64,000 nt of DNA from Alloascoidea africana. Taxonomy: Eukaryota > Ascomycota > Alloascoideomycetes > Alloascoideales > Alloascoideaceae. Under the pieces are notes generated by a model that saw only the letters and a program-made list of their open reading frames with translations, did not search any database and was not told where the DNA came from. Position 1 is the first letter of the stretch. Every line of letters begins with the position of its first letter. Position numbers and translations under genes: made by a program. The stretch covers positions 620,001 to 684,000 of the forward strand of contig JAKTTT010000002.1 of the NCBI GenBank assembly GCA_030581615.1. Reading direction: 5' to 3'. Of the stretch, positions 53,481 to 64,000 are shown piece by piece.

Positions 53481-55077
53481 TGATATGCCAATGCTGTTGG
53501 TTAAGGAAAGGAGTTGGGCAAAAACAAGCACGGGGTTGGAAATTAAAATGGAGGAGGGGAGGGAGGGGGAGAAAGAATAAAATAGACGTTTGTGTGAATA
53601 TATAAAGCAGACCCAAACCTGACATGTAGTTGTGTTCTCGTTTTGTGTTTTTTTATCCTTCGCACGCGCTTTTTCTGCGACCGCGTCTTCTGCTCCCAAT
53701 CCGGATAAATTAATTTCCCCAATGGGCCACTAGCGTCACCCCTGCAGACAACGTATACAAAAGAGAAATAATCCCACTAAAATAGTTTAGACCATACCAC
53801 AATAAATAAATAAAAATGAAAACACGTTTTGGAATGGCAGATACTACTGCAATTTGAGGCAATTCACAGCAGTTGTACGTGGAGTAGAATCACCCAGCAG
53901 GATTTAGTCCGACTTGATACAGTAGCAGCTCAGACTTTGGCTTTGACTTTGGCTTTGACTCAGGCCTTGTCACCTAATTTGTGAGGTGTGTGTCACGACT
54001 CCACAAACACCAATTCAAATCTATCAACACCAGTAGACGGATGCTTCAATATTTCGGAATAGCTTGGATTTTTTGGCAATGAAAATAAATCTAAGCTAAA
54101 CACAATTTGGCAAAACGTACCAAACTTTTTATGCATCTTTGCTACCAGCCAGATCCAATCTTCCCACGTCTATCAGCAGCTGGGTTGGAATACAGCAGGA
54201 AAAAAGAAAGGTAGAATGGATTGTATTTTTCCATTATCGCAATCCTGATTACAATTACAATCGCAATTTACCATTGCGGTACCAGCACACCGTGTGTGCT
54301 TTTTTTTGCTTTTGCCGAGCATTTTGATCGGAGTTCGACATTCGACATTAAGCACATTTGACAGATCTCTGGGTGCGCGCACACACACACACACAGACAC
54401 CCCTTAATCAAACAAGATAATGTACGTGATATTTAACAAAAATAGATCTTCCTGCTATCTCTACCAACGCCTGCCCTTTGAAAAAAATAATAATCCATCC
54501 AAAAGTAAATCTTTTGATAGATTAACTTGGAATGAAAGTAACTCCAAAGAGTAGATTGACAGATTTTCCTATCTTGTTTCATGAGTAAGAGTTTCGGAAA
54601 TAAAAAGAAAAAGGAATGAATGATAGAGCGAGGATTAAACAACCCACTGTTATTTTATTAATCTATCATTCATTCTGAAATTGCCATGAATCCAGGGGTC
54701 TTTGATCAGACATGTTACAGCACACTTGTTATTCCATGGCAAGAGAGTAGTCATGTCTTTGCAATCTTCTCCGGAGTTTTTTTTTTTTTTGGTCCATGTT
54801 TCTTAACAATAACTAAAAAACAAGGAACAGGGGAAAGAAAGAAAGAGAGGAGAGCGAGCTTGAGCATTAACTTGTACCAAAGGGGTCATTTTGGGATATT
54901 AAGGACCAAGCAAAAAGGCGCAACTGAGTTCTCAAATAGTTCATTTTGCACAGATTATAGACTCAAGTTAGTCTGAGCCAACTAAAAGTGGGTTAAAACC
55001 AAATGTGAGGGACCTCTGACATTGAAAAGTATCATGTTGTTACAAAGAGATGAACGGAATCCCTAGAAGCAGCTTGT
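53481..55077. other. 1.6-kb gap with YOX1-like promoter, no supported gene
   Basis: The gap holds the homeobox promoter and AT-rich DNA, including a GACTTTGGCTTT repeat near 53932-53960. An imperfect hairpin with 14-bp arms lies at 54614-54675. An ATG frame of 96 codons at 54686-54976 has no recognisable feature. Confidence 0.45.
54614..54675. repeat. inverted repeat with 14-bp arms
   Basis: GAATGAATGATAGA at 54614-54627 is the exact reverse complement of 54662-54675. The loop is 34 bases. Confidence 0.85.
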
Positions 55078-55593
55078 TTAGCCTTTCTCCGGTACATTCA
55101 TTCGCTTCTTCTTCTTTTTCTTGCCCGTGTTCCATGTTGTAAGCAGCTGAAACCCATCATAAAATCGCCCATCTTTTTGTTTATTTCCGAATTGGAAGTT
55201 AGATGGGCTCTATCTATTGATTAGCAATAGCAACAGGGACAATAATCCATCATGATACTAGTTGAAAGGCATTAAAAAAAAGGCAAAAGATACTTACTTG
55301 GATAGACCTGCCTTATCAATGGGTAGAAGATCCATTCAATAATGGAATAGCAGATAGATCCATGGTTGGCTATCAAGAGATGCTGCAAATGGGGGTAGGA
55401 TAAAAGATCAAGATTATGATCAGATCAGGATCAAGAGCAAACCCAAGCATTTTATTTCGTAGAAGTCCAAGTGAGACGAACGGACAGGCAAAAAAGCAGC
55501 ATTTACGGGACTTTGATTCTTCTCATTCCCAGGATCTGTGTCCAAGTTAGAGACATCTTCCAACTCGCCTTTATATATCCCTGTAACGATCAT
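55078..55593 (-). CDS. Candidate small spliced membrane protein, 88 aa
   Basis: The model is complement(55078-55172, 55298-55382, 55507-55593). All phases close. The second intron has a GTAAGT donor, a CTAAC branch and uses the first AG after it; the first intron has GTAAAT and only a CTGAT branch. The product starts MIVTGIYKGELEDVSN, has one hydrophobic segment (SICYSIIEWIFYPLI) and continues NGRFYDGFQLLTTW. It ends with a Lys-rich tail (GKKKKKKRMNVPEKG). I do not recognise a family. The tail resembles cytosolic tails of small ER proteins, which is only an analogy. The C-terminal two exons are better supported than the first. Confidence 0.3.
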
Positions 55594-56689
55594 CCTACTG
55601 GAGCATAAGGAGATCAAATATGGACATGTATATCTCAGAAAAGATAGAGATTTAAGCAAGTAGGCCAACAAAAAATGGATTCGCGGAAACAAAAGGAAAA
55701 GAAGGAAGGTGTGAAAACACTGGGAGAAACGGGGGATTATGTGTTTGGTTTTCTATTCCTAAATCTAACTTTTACTTCCTCTTTTGGAAGAGGCATCTCT
55801 CTCACGCATATCTTTTATTCATGCTACAATGAATAAATGGGAATCACCTTTCCCCTGTTCCCACATGGTGGGTTTGTCCGTGTTCATCCATGTATTCATG
55901 TTGTAGTTGGTTCCCAAGGCCTTGGTTCTGCTCGTGATTCTTACTCGTGGCTCTTGTTCATGCTCTTGTTCTTGTTCTTCCCTGCTGCTAGCCCCCTGAG
56001 AACTGTAATGTTTGAAATTTTGTGCGTTTGGACATTGGAGAATTATTGTAGAATTGAAGGTTAAGAAAGCTGATAAGACCAGGATAAAGAGGTCGCTCTC
56101 CCCAGTGACGGGGCGACAGGAAACCAGTTTGGAGTTGAAGGATCTGCTTCTTTCGGGAAGAATATGAAAGCAGGTTGCAACGACTACAGACAGACATTGA
56201 CATTGACATGGAAGCCGAAACGGCAATGGAAAAATTGAAAGCGTGTTTCAATTCTGTACAACAATGGCTACAAAAGCTTAAACATCATTTATTATAGAAG
56301 AATTAATACAGAGGAAAGAAATATGGAAAAATAGTTATTATAAAAACAGACAAGGTCTAAAACATTTCAACATGATGGGACGACGAAACTGATAGTCCAT
56401 ATCTTCATCCAACCATTATTCTTTTCTTCCCCATCACACTTGATTTTCTATTTCTTTCACATTTTGCATTTGCATTTGTTCAAAGAGATTTGAAATTTTG
56501 TCTTTGATTTGTATATACGAGAAGTAGATGCAAAAAAAAAGCAAAAAAAAAAATTCGCAATATATACCGTGCTATTACAAATGTCTGTTGATTAAAAAAG
56601 GTTCCATTCTTCATACATGGTATAACTAAGAACCCATAAATATTAATTTATCCATTTTTTTTTCCCACTTCTTTTTCCACAGACTTGTT
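55594..56689. other. 1.1-kb gap, no supported gene
   Basis: A minus-strand open frame at 55819-56226 lacks recognisable features. The right end is AT-rich and carries the 3' region of the next gene. Confidence 0.45.
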
Positions 56690-58346
56690 TCAGGGCGATG
56701 GTGAAGAAAATAGGGACACTGAAGGGGAATTAGGATCACTGTTGTCGACTCCTCCTACATCATAATTGTCTCCTATATCTCTCCGTCGTTTCTTCCTCAA
56801 CATTCTTCTAAACAAGTTTTGTCTTTTTTCTAAATATTTGACGACTTTTTGATCGGTTTCGACTCGAGGGCTTACTTTTTCATAAACCTCTTCTAATATC
56901 TCGAAAAAAGGAAGCTTTTTTGAACTCGAATCATCGTCACCATCTGTTGGTGTGTCTGCAGGTGCATTGGTAGCAGGAGGAGGAGGAGGCGATATAAAGA
57001 CAAAGGACTTTGAGCGCTTATCATAATCACGACGGAAATAAATCATCATGAGGATTTTTATTGCCTCTTGGTTTAGATTCGACTTTGTCGCAGCTACCTG
57101 GGCTTTTATCACTCTTCTAATGTCGGGGATGTAAGGGCAGCATAGTTTTGCTTCCTCGTCTTTGTTCGTATTACCACTGTTTGCCATGGTGTGAGGGTTG
57201 CTAAGTGGTGAGGCCTGCTTGCATTCGCATTTCTGGACGGTCTTGACGATCCAGGAGCTTTTAGGGGCGTTATTGTTTATTCCGTCTTTATAACTCCTAT
57301 CATTTTTCTAAAATGATGGGGCTATTAGTAAGAGAAGAACGAGTAAAGCGGGAGGGAAAAAAGAACTAAGAACTTACTTGTTTGACAAAGTAGACTTGGG
57401 TCGAGCATGTTTTACACCGGTATGAAAAACAGTATGTTGAAGGGTTTCCCTTATCTGATCTGGAGGATGCAGCAAAGCCTTCATCTTCGTCAAAGCACAT
57501 TGATTTGGATACACACTGCTGTTTTCGCTTTGAATTTGAAATTGATTTGGAGTTGCGCATGCCTCTACCCTTAATTTGGTGCAGGACAGTTCCGTCATTG
57601 ACGGTAAAGTGCAAGAACATTGCAAACTTGGCGGCATCTGATGAGAGGAAATAGTTTCCCTGACGAAGGTTGAATTTGGCGGCGTTCCTGAAAAACCATG
57701 CTCTTGTTGAGATGTTGGGGATAGGAGGGCCCAGGTCGTAAGGGTTGATGAGGGTGGACTCGACGGATGAAGAGGTTGAAGCGGTTTGGGCAGGATCAAA
57801 GAAGATCTTTTCTGGTAAAGGAGTTGGGATTTTTGGTTTTTGATCTGGACAAGTAAAGAGTTTTGGGTCTTGTTCGGAAATTTGAGGCTGTGAATTATGG
57901 CCAGGCAAAGAGCATTCCTTTAGGGAGAGGGTTGGCAAGGTGGAAAAGTATGAGGATGTGGGGTTGTAGTAGAGGCAGTTATCTTGATCCGTCGGGTCAT
58001 CTGATTCCAGTGGATCTGAGTAGGTTGGCGATGAAGCGGTTGCAGATTTGGAGGAGACAATTGTTGAAGCAGAAAGGGTTTCACTCAGAACGGAAGCGAG
58101 GCTGTTTTCTCTTGTGGGGAACACGGGGATTGAAGGGAGGCCAAACTCAGGAGCTGGGACAGGCACAATGTTTCGGATTGGGTGATTATTTGAGATAGAT
58201 GTATGAGAAAGGAGGTCATGGGCGTGGCAGTGGCTGTCGTAATCTGAGATTGGATTGGAGTACGGGTAGTAGGTTTGGAGGAGGTAGGTTTCGTCCGAGT
58301 AGAAGTCGTAGCTGGAAGCTTCCAGTTTGGCCAAGGGCGAGAACAT
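56690..58346 (-). CDS. Putative FAR1/WRKY-GCM-type zinc-finger transcription factor, two exons
   Basis: The exons are complement(56690-57307, 57378-58346), giving 528 residues from MFSPLAKLEASSYDF; the frame is open further up, but only to a GTG. Around residues 220-345 lies a block starting FNLRQGNYFLSSDAAKFAMF and continuing YRCKTCSTQVYFVKQ. After the intron it goes on WIVKTVQKCECKQASPLSNP. This order (glycine-plus-phenylalanine start, CxxC, WxV, then a C/H pair before a proline-rich turn) resembles the FAR1-type fingers of Rbf1, Aft1/Rcs1 and plant FAR1 proteins. PYIPDIRRVIKAQV follows, as in that family. The N-terminal half is Ser/Pro-rich and probably regulatory. The intron, of 70 bp, cuts the finger. 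Its target and role are unknown; iron regulation as in Aft1 is only one possibility. Confidence 0.55.
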
Positions 58347-60035
58347 TGGAGGAGCGAGAGCGAGAGCGAGCTGGAGCTGGAGCTGGAACTGGAGCGAGGG
58401 CGGGAGCACGAGTGAGAGCTGCGATATTATACACTACGATACAACAGTGGACGAGGAATGATATAGGGCAGTAGAAGAACAAGAAGGGGAACGAGAGAAG
58501 AACAGAAGACGGCCGGACATATTTATATTTATATAGTTGTGCTTGTGGCTGTTTTCGTGGACCAAAACGGGTGTCACAGCGTGCGATCACAGTGTACACA
58601 ATTGCAATCACAACTGCTCTTTTTTTACGCTTGGTTTTGGTCGTTTTTCTGTGCTTCTCGCTCCTGTCGCCGTTCTCCCAAAAGCTGAGGAAAAAAGAGA
58701 TCGCCAGTAATTTTAAGCGCCGACCAGCTCGCTGCGGGTGCCCTAATACAGCGCTGCAGACGTGCGCGCGCAGCAGCGTGCGCCACAACACCCACACACC
58801 CACCCACGCTGGACGGCACGTGCCGCGACACCAGAGCCCGGCAGCCGCTTTGGGGCGAATCCGCGTCCCGGAGGCAGGGCTCGGAGGCAGGGTCAAGCCC
58901 TGGGACAGGGCCTGGGATGAAGTCTGGGGCAAGGGCGAGGCAAGGACAGAGGCACCAGAAGCGGCCGTAAAGTGGCGAGCTGGATGTTGGCCGAAGGTCT
59001 GTATTGCCGGTTGGTCGGCGGCTTTCTTCTATTATCTAATATCGTGCGAGCCAATATCCAATATCCAATCTCCCGTGGCCAAAAGTGCCTTGTCTTCTCC
59101 GTCCGGACCAGTGCAAAAAGAGGAGAGAATTGGAATTGGAACTGGCCCAGCTGTCTCCTGCTAGTTCGGCTCGGGCCTCACTTCCAATGCCTTCTCGTCC
59201 AGCGACCCACGTTTCCACCTCTTTGGCATTTTATGGATCAATCTTTGTGCACTGTGTGCGCCATGTATCCGTCAAGCATGGAGGTCGTGCAAGGTGCCTG
59301 ACCCTGACTCGTGCTGCTGCCCCCATTTTAATCTTCTTCGGCACAGGCACAAGCACCCAAAAGGGCGTACGCGCGGTCTCAGACTCAATTGCAATTACAA
59401 TTACAATCACATTTACAATCTGAATCTCGCTCTCAATGCCAATTACACACTCAGTTTCAAGGTCCAAAAAAACACAAAAGCGCCCGACCGTTCTATTAAA
59501 ACGCACCAGACCCAGCAAACAAAATCTCGAATAGTCCACCATCCCTACCTCAATTCTCAACTCAAACAAGCTTCCATTTAAATACGATTCCTCCTTAATG
59601 CGCTCCATATATCCAATTTCTGGTGCATTGGGCCAGTCACAAAACATAGACTTTAAATAATGATGCTGTGAGCATTAATCCAAACGCTGCTGCCGCTTAT
59701 TTTCGACTAATAAAACAAAACTCCTTGGGTTTCGTACCCCTGTCTTGTCGGGCTCTCCGTCCACACCTTTTCACAACTGCTCACGCCATCCCCCAACCCG
59801 CTAATTACAATTATCTCCAAAAATGGACCAAAAACCAAAAACCAAAACTCGAAAGACTAATTTTGTGCATCTTTTTCAAGGTGTCGCCGCATACTGCTCT
59901 TTCCTCTGTCCTCATCGCAGCGATATCATCGCAGCGATACGAGGAATGCCGCTTACATGTCCCATGTCCCACGGCTCGCTCGCTGACTGCCTGTCATTTT
60001 TACCCCTTGCCAAGACCACCACTCTTTCTCGAATC
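58347..60035. other. 1.7-kb gap with GC-rich promoter island
   Basis: The left part is the promoter and leader of the zinc-finger gene and is GC-rich at about 58720-59000. Small CAATTA repeats occur near 59386-59420. Long frames on both strands here lack ATG starts or recognisable motifs and I take them as chance. Confidence 0.5.
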
Positions 60036-60593
60036 CTACCACATGTCCGCTGCTCCAGCTTCTGTAGCTGCCATGGACACTTTGACACTACCCGCTACAC
60101 TCGTCGCCGTACGGTCCGTTTCCTCCACCACATTGTGAACCCCTAACCGACTCCCGACTATCCTCGCCTTGTTCCGAATCTGCTTGTTCCGCTTATCAAA
60201 CAACAAAACTGACCCTTCCGTGTTGCTCACAGGCACATCGTTAAGCAAATTCCGTAGCTGTGTGAGCTGATGCGTGGTAGAACCCCCAGATCCTCCGTCT
60301 TGCTGAAGTTGTTTCTGCTGTCGTAACTCCCAGATGCTCAACTGTCCTTCAAGCATGCCCAGCGCTACAAATTTTTGAAATCCGGTTTGGATCCCGTACT
60401 CTCGGCCCTCTATACTCGATTCATGTATCCCCTGTTTATACCCATCCTCGTAGCCCTCTTTGTAAAACTCGGCTTCGGGATTCAACACCTGGTCAAAAAC
60501 ATCGGTTGCTTCTCCACTCATATTTCGATCTTCACCCGTTACGTATCGCTGTGGCTTCGGTACCAACTCATCATCAACCTCAAGTTCCATCAT
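60036..60593 (-). CDS. LTO1: LTO1 homologue (deca-GX3 protein, ABCE1 iron-sulfur adaptor)
   Basis: This single-exon gene encodes 185 residues. Residues about 42-82 carry glycines at four-residue spacing: FYKEGYEDGYKQGIHE, then EGREYGIQTGFQKF and LGMLEG. This is the deca-GX3 motif shared by Lto1 and Yae1. Saccharomyces Lto1 (198 aa) forms a complex with Yae1 that recruits the cytosolic iron-sulfur assembly machinery to the ribosome recycling factor Rli1/ABCE1. The protein ends in DMW; C-terminal tryptophan tails serve as the targeting signal for the CIA complex in this pathway. The gene shares a 195-bp divergent promoter with UFD1. Confidence 0.88.
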   Translation of the reverse strand: MMELEVDDELVPKPQRYVTGEDRNMSGEATDVFDQVLNPEAEFYKEGYEDGYKQGIHESSIEGREYGIQTGFQKFVALGMLEGQLSIWELRQQKQLQQDGGSGGSTTHQLTQLRNLLNDVPVSNTEGSVLLFDKRNKQIRNKARIVGSRLGVHNVVEETDRTATSVAGSVKVSMAATEAGAADMW

Positions 60594-60788
60594 TTTCTTC
60601 TCCCGTTATGTGGGGAAACACATTTTTTTTTTAGGTCTAGTGGTAAGTGTGTTTTCCGGGCACGTGATGTTTGATATGGGTGTATGGGCTTTTTGGTCTC
60701 TCCAACCTCTCCCATCTTTTTTGATCCATCTCTGCGTGGCAAAGTGGGAAGCGCCATTGCTGAGGACACTAAAACATAGCACATCGCA
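60594..60788. promoter_or_regulatory. shared divergent promoter of LTO1 and UFD1
   Basis: Only 195 bases separate the two start codons, so both promoters must overlap here. No TATA box is evident. Confidence 0.6.
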
Positions 60789-62050
60789 ATGGTATGTATT
60801 CTCTGTTCTGATCAATCTGCTTATTTGCAAGACATGTTTCTATCTAACCACTTTCATATTAAATACTATCCAGTTCAGCTTTGGCAACAGCAACTTTGGA
60901 GATCCCTGGGGCTATCCCCAGGGTATGATGGGCGGTGGCTTCCACAACATGGTGAACCCAAATCAAATCTTTGAGGACTATTTCCGTTGTTATCCAATTG
61001 CAATGATGCCGGACCACACGAGGAAAGACGATACAAACTATGGCGGCAAAATATTCTTACCCCAGAGCGCTCTGAACAGACTTAGTATGCCACAATAGCT
61101 TCTTGCAATTGAGGAACATGGACCATGGAACTAACACTCTAATAGCCACACTCAATATCAGATATCCTATGCTTTTTGAACTCACAAATGAAGAGTCCGG
61201 GGCCAAGACTCATAGCGGTGTGCTGGAATTTGTAGCGGAGGAAGGCCGTGCCTATCTGCCACAGTGGATGATTAGTACTTTGGGTGCGGAACCGGGCACG
61301 CCGCTTAAAATCGCAAGTGTGGATCTGCCCCAAGGCTCATTTGTAAAACTGGAGCCCCAATCTGTTGATTTCCTAGACATTACAGATCCAAAAGCTGTTT
61401 TGGAAAATACATTGCGCAAGTTTTCAACAATGACTGTTAACGACATTATCGAAATCTCTTACAACAACAAAATATTTGCAATCCGCGTCGTGGAGGTTAA
61501 ACCCGAAACAGATAACAAAAGTATATGTGTCATAGAAACGGACTTAGAAACCGATTTCGCCCCTCCGGTGGGCTATGTGGAACCAGAACCCGTATCAAGA
61601 CCCTCTTCCTCATCTACCCAAAACACATCTGTTCCCATAGGAACAATGGCACAATCCATAAATTTCAAAAAACTCGCAAAATCTACTTCCTCTGAGAATA
61701 GCGCCAGAAATGCGTTTGCCGGAATGGGTCAGAAACTGTCGGGTAGGAAAATCGTGGCCGCTCAAGATTCTTCCACAAACACGGATGCGGAAACCACAGA
61801 CGCAGAATTGGATGAGCCCTTGACCAGCAACGAGGATCCCCCACAGCCTCTAGACCTACCATTTGGACAATTGTTTTTCGGATTCCCAGTAATCCCAGTT
61901 AAAGATGAAAATGCAGAGGAGGAAGATTCGGCTCCTAACCCATTTGCAGGACAGGGACAGTCATTACGCAAGAGTAAGAAAAGGAAGGATCATAACAATG
62001 CTAAAAAAAAAAAGAAATCAAGAAACCCAGAAATTATTGAAATAGATTAA
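60789..62050 (+). CDS. UFD1: Ubiquitin fusion degradation protein UFD1, three exons
   Basis: The exons are 60789-60791, 60874-61084 and 61146-62050, giving 372 residues. Exon 1 is exactly the start codon. The product begins MFSFGNSNFGDPWGYP and continues FRCYPIAMMPDH and GGKIFLPQSALNRLTTLNIR, then YPMLFELTNEESG, the double-psi-barrel core of Ufd1. Ufd1 and Npl4 are the Cdc48/p97 cofactor that extracts ubiquitinated proteins, for example in ER-associated degradation. The second half holds two short motifs (RNAFAGMGQKLSG and PNPFAGQGQSLRKSKKRK) that match the family's p97-binding SHP boxes. The second intron has donor GTATGC and branch ACTAAC close to its TAG. Reading straight through would stop at 61096-61098. 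Confidence 0.95.
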
Positions 62051-62931
62051 TCAAATGTGAGTTCTCGTGGTTTAGCCCGGCGTTTGGTTTACAAAATCGT
62101 CCAGACCAGATCCTGTCGTTTATCTTTTATCATGTTGAGATCACGTGGCCCAATAATGACATCACTTTAAGAAATGCGGATCTTTTCAACAAGTGGGAAA
62201 ACCTAAGCAATTAATTGTATTGCGCGATGGGAAGACCTTCCAGATCATGAATACTTTTGTAGTAGATTTCGCGAGTAATCAGTGCAAAAGATGCAATCTC
62301 TTTCTATTCAAATTTTAACTCTTCATTTAGAAGCAGCTGTAATTGGATCTTCTATAGTTATATAGAATCAAGCACTAAGTAAGAGTAGTATGAAAGTGAA
62401 CGTTCAGAGTAATAAATGTTAGAGCATTTGGAATCAATAGAAAACCACCTCAAAAATCCAAATCTCTGCTCGTTCTATTTGCTTACAAAAACTGATCAAA
62501 ATTCAGTTCAACTTAAGAGCCAACTTCTATAAAACCACTTAATGGTACAACATTTAAACGGAATAACTTGAACTCTGCACAGAAAAACCTGTATTTACCG
62601 TTACTTTACACTCTATCATCTACCAATAAGAATTCTAAATCGTTAAATGCTTCAGAACCAAAACAATTAAATACTAGAAAAATGCCCGGATTAGACGAAT
62701 ATCAGGAAATTGTCCGGGTAACAACTTGCCAGATCTGCGGAATAAGCTTTGTCCAATGAGAGCGCTTCCAAGTAAACAACCCGCCAAACGCTGAGAAGTT
62801 CTATCACGAATATACAACAGCCAAAAACTTTCCTTTACCTCTTGGATTTCCCTCGAATTTTCTTGCTATTTCCTCTACCCTCTTTTCCAAAATCATAGCA
62901 ATACCACACTGCATATAACCATAATAGTGAA
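62051..62931. other. intergenic gap between UFD1 and NUKM
   Basis: These 881 AT-rich bases hold the UFD1 terminator and the NUKM promoter. A frame at 62568-62759 has no ATG at its start and no family match. I see no RNA gene. Confidence 0.5.
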
Positions 62932-63591
62932 ATGTTCACAAGTTTCTCAGTAGCACGACAGGCACTGGTTCTTGTCAGACACCAGCCAAATCTTGTACCG
63001 GCGGCAGCAACTCAAGCCATGACGATGATGGGGGTCAGAAATGTTTCAACAAAGAGCGTGAACGTGCCAACAAGCACGATGCCTACGGATTTCCCATTGA
63101 TTGCACAACAAAAGCCCAAGAGTATTTTGGATTATACGTTGACGTCTTTGGACAAGATTGCAAATTGGGGTCGTAAAAGTTCATTTTGGCCCGTTACTTT
63201 TGGACTGGCATGTTGTGCCGTTGAGATGATGCACGTCTCGGCTCCTAGATACGATCAGGACAGACTGGGAATCATTTTCAGAGGTACTCCTAGACAATCG
63301 GATATTATGATTGTGGCCGGGACGTTGACAAACAAGATGGCCCCGGCGTTGCGACAGGTGTACGATCAGATGCCCGAACCAAGATGGGTTATTTCCATGG
63401 GTTCCTGTGCGAATGGGGGTGGTTACTACCACTATTCATATTCCGTTGTGAGAGGTTGTGACCGTGTGGTGCCCGTTGACGTTTACGTCCCTGGTTGTCC
63501 ACCTACGTCCGAGGCTCTCATGTATGGCGTGTTCCAACTCCAGAAGAAGATTATGAACCAGAGGATTACGAGGCTGTGGTACAGAAAATGA
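62932..63591 (+). CDS. NUKM: Mitochondrial complex I PSST subunit (NDUFS7/NUKM)
   Basis: This single-exon gene encodes 219 residues. The first 40 residues are basic and Ala/Val-rich, a mitochondrial targeting peptide. The ligands of iron-sulfur cluster N2 are Cys94 and Cys95 in [10 protein letters not shown], Cys159 in [10 protein letters not shown] and Cys189 in [13 protein letters not shown]. The block [20 protein letters not shown] is typical of the family. PSST carries the last cluster before ubiquinone in proton-pumping NADH dehydrogenase. The gene is nuclear, as its targeting peptide requires. It implies the organism has respiratory complex I, like Yarrowia and unlike Saccharomyces. Confidence 0.97.
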   Translation: MFTSFSVARQALVLVRHQPNLVPAAATQAMTMMGVRNVSTKSVNVPTSTMPTDFPLIAQQKPKSILDYTLTSLDKIANWGRKSSFWPVTFGLACCAVEMMHVSAPRYDQDRLGIIFRGTPRQSDIMIVAGTLTNKMAPALRQVYDQMPEPRWVISMGSCANGGGYYHYSYSVVRGCDRVVPVDVYVPGCPPTSEALMYGVFQLQKKIMNQRITRLWYRK

Positions 63592-64000
63592 TTTACCGTA
63601 TCGTTTGCCAAAACTATATACTCATGGCCTATTTTATCAAGCATATATCTCGTTGAAACGTTATGGCGGCATTGGACAATGTTGCTGTCAGGGGTTTGAA
63701 AGGACAGAAACTGTTTGGGTTAACAACTCTCAGTTCACACTGTATATATAAAAGTTATATATACACAGCATTTCTTTTTTTTTGTTGTTGTTTTCTCTTG
63801 TGTTCTTATGTAATGACAAAAAAGTTTTCACAAGAAGCATTATGTATAAAAAGTGCTCCTTTTCTAAATTATACTATGGGAAAAAGAAAACCGGAGAAGT
63901 CAAAAAAACAAATAATCATCATCATCATCATCATAATCATAGATCGTTAGATAAAACAATTTTTGATCTGCGCAAATATATCATAGACAAATAGTAATCG
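63592..64000. other. 3' flank of NUKM to window end
   Basis: This AT-rich stretch contains a stem-loop at 63741-63765 and an ATC trinucleotide run at about 63914-63934. I see no gene start. Confidence 0.5.
63741..63765. terminator. AU-rich stem-loop after NUKM
   Basis: TGTATATATAA and its reverse complement form an 11-bp stem with a 3-base loop, 150 bases after the stop codon. TATATA elements often help yeast 3' end formation; the assignment is tentative. Confidence 0.3.

Noticed and set aside
59668-60138. A 156-codon plus-strand frame overlapping the 3' end of LTO1.
   Set aside because: It starts at GTG and overlaps a conserved gene on the other strand.
1-64000. tRNA, 5S or snRNA genes and retroelement or virus-like copies.
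   Set aside because: I looked for B-box-like GGTTCGA patterns with matching acceptor stems, and for integrase, reverse-transcriptase or capsid-like frames and paired long terminal repeats, and found none that hold up by eye.

Overview
The window is nuclear DNA from an ascomycete yeast. I read it as an early-branching budding yeast (Saccharomycotina) that cannot be named from the sequence alone. It has introns in most of its genes, including six coding exons in beta-tubulin. It carries a nuclear gene for a mitochondrial complex I subunit, which Saccharomyces lacks. It also has a Red1/ZFC3H1-type RNA-surveillance zinc-finger protein and an eIF4B with animal-like repeats. CTG is read as leucine at conserved positions in citrate synthase and beta-tubulin, so this is not a CUG-Ser yeast. 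Introns use GTATGT/GTAAGT-like donors and usually a CTAAC branch point, and they cluster near the start codon. I saw no tRNA or rRNA genes, no CRISPR array, and no recognisable retroelement or virus copy.

Layout, left part: the 3' end of a vacuolar-type MFS transporter (1-1257, +); an Asi1/Asi3-like RING E3 ligase (1450-3543, -); the Red1-like zinc-finger gene with five exons (3857-6354, -); eIF4B/TIF3 (7094-9521, +); beta-tubulin TUB2 (10524-12428, -); a Pom33/TMEM33 protein (12692-13627, +); NADH pyrophosphatase NPY1 (13704-15224, -); ribosomal protein eL6 (15851-16781, +); a secreted GH81 endo-beta-1,3-glucanase (17175-19682, +); casein kinase 1 HRR25 (20761-22690, -), whose start codon is split by an intron; and a small Ala/Glu-rich protein (23155-23499, -).

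Middle and right part: an SPX-domain VTC5-like protein (26378-28963, +); CDC14 phosphatase (32076-34799, +); mitochondrial citrate synthase (37606-39092, +); a PSP1-domain protein (41841-43895, -); a LAM5/6-type sterol transfer protein (48466-50862, +); a Yox1-like homeodomain factor (51517-53480, -); a FAR1/WRKY-GCM-type zinc-finger factor (56690-58346, -); LTO1 (60036-60593, -) head to head with UFD1 (60789-62050, +); and the complex I PSST subunit NUKM (62932-63591, +). Two further small genes, at 25791-26012 and 55078-55593 on the minus strand, are only candidates.

The genes are ordinary chromosomal housekeeping genes and show no operon-like clustering. Several gaps of 1.5-4.5 kb lie between them. 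The most structured non-coding object is a 227-bp imperfect inverted repeat with a perfect 28-bp inner stem at 44501-44727. GC-rich promoter islands with short tandem repeats stand out against the otherwise AT-rich intergenic DNA, most clearly upstream of the citrate synthase gene.
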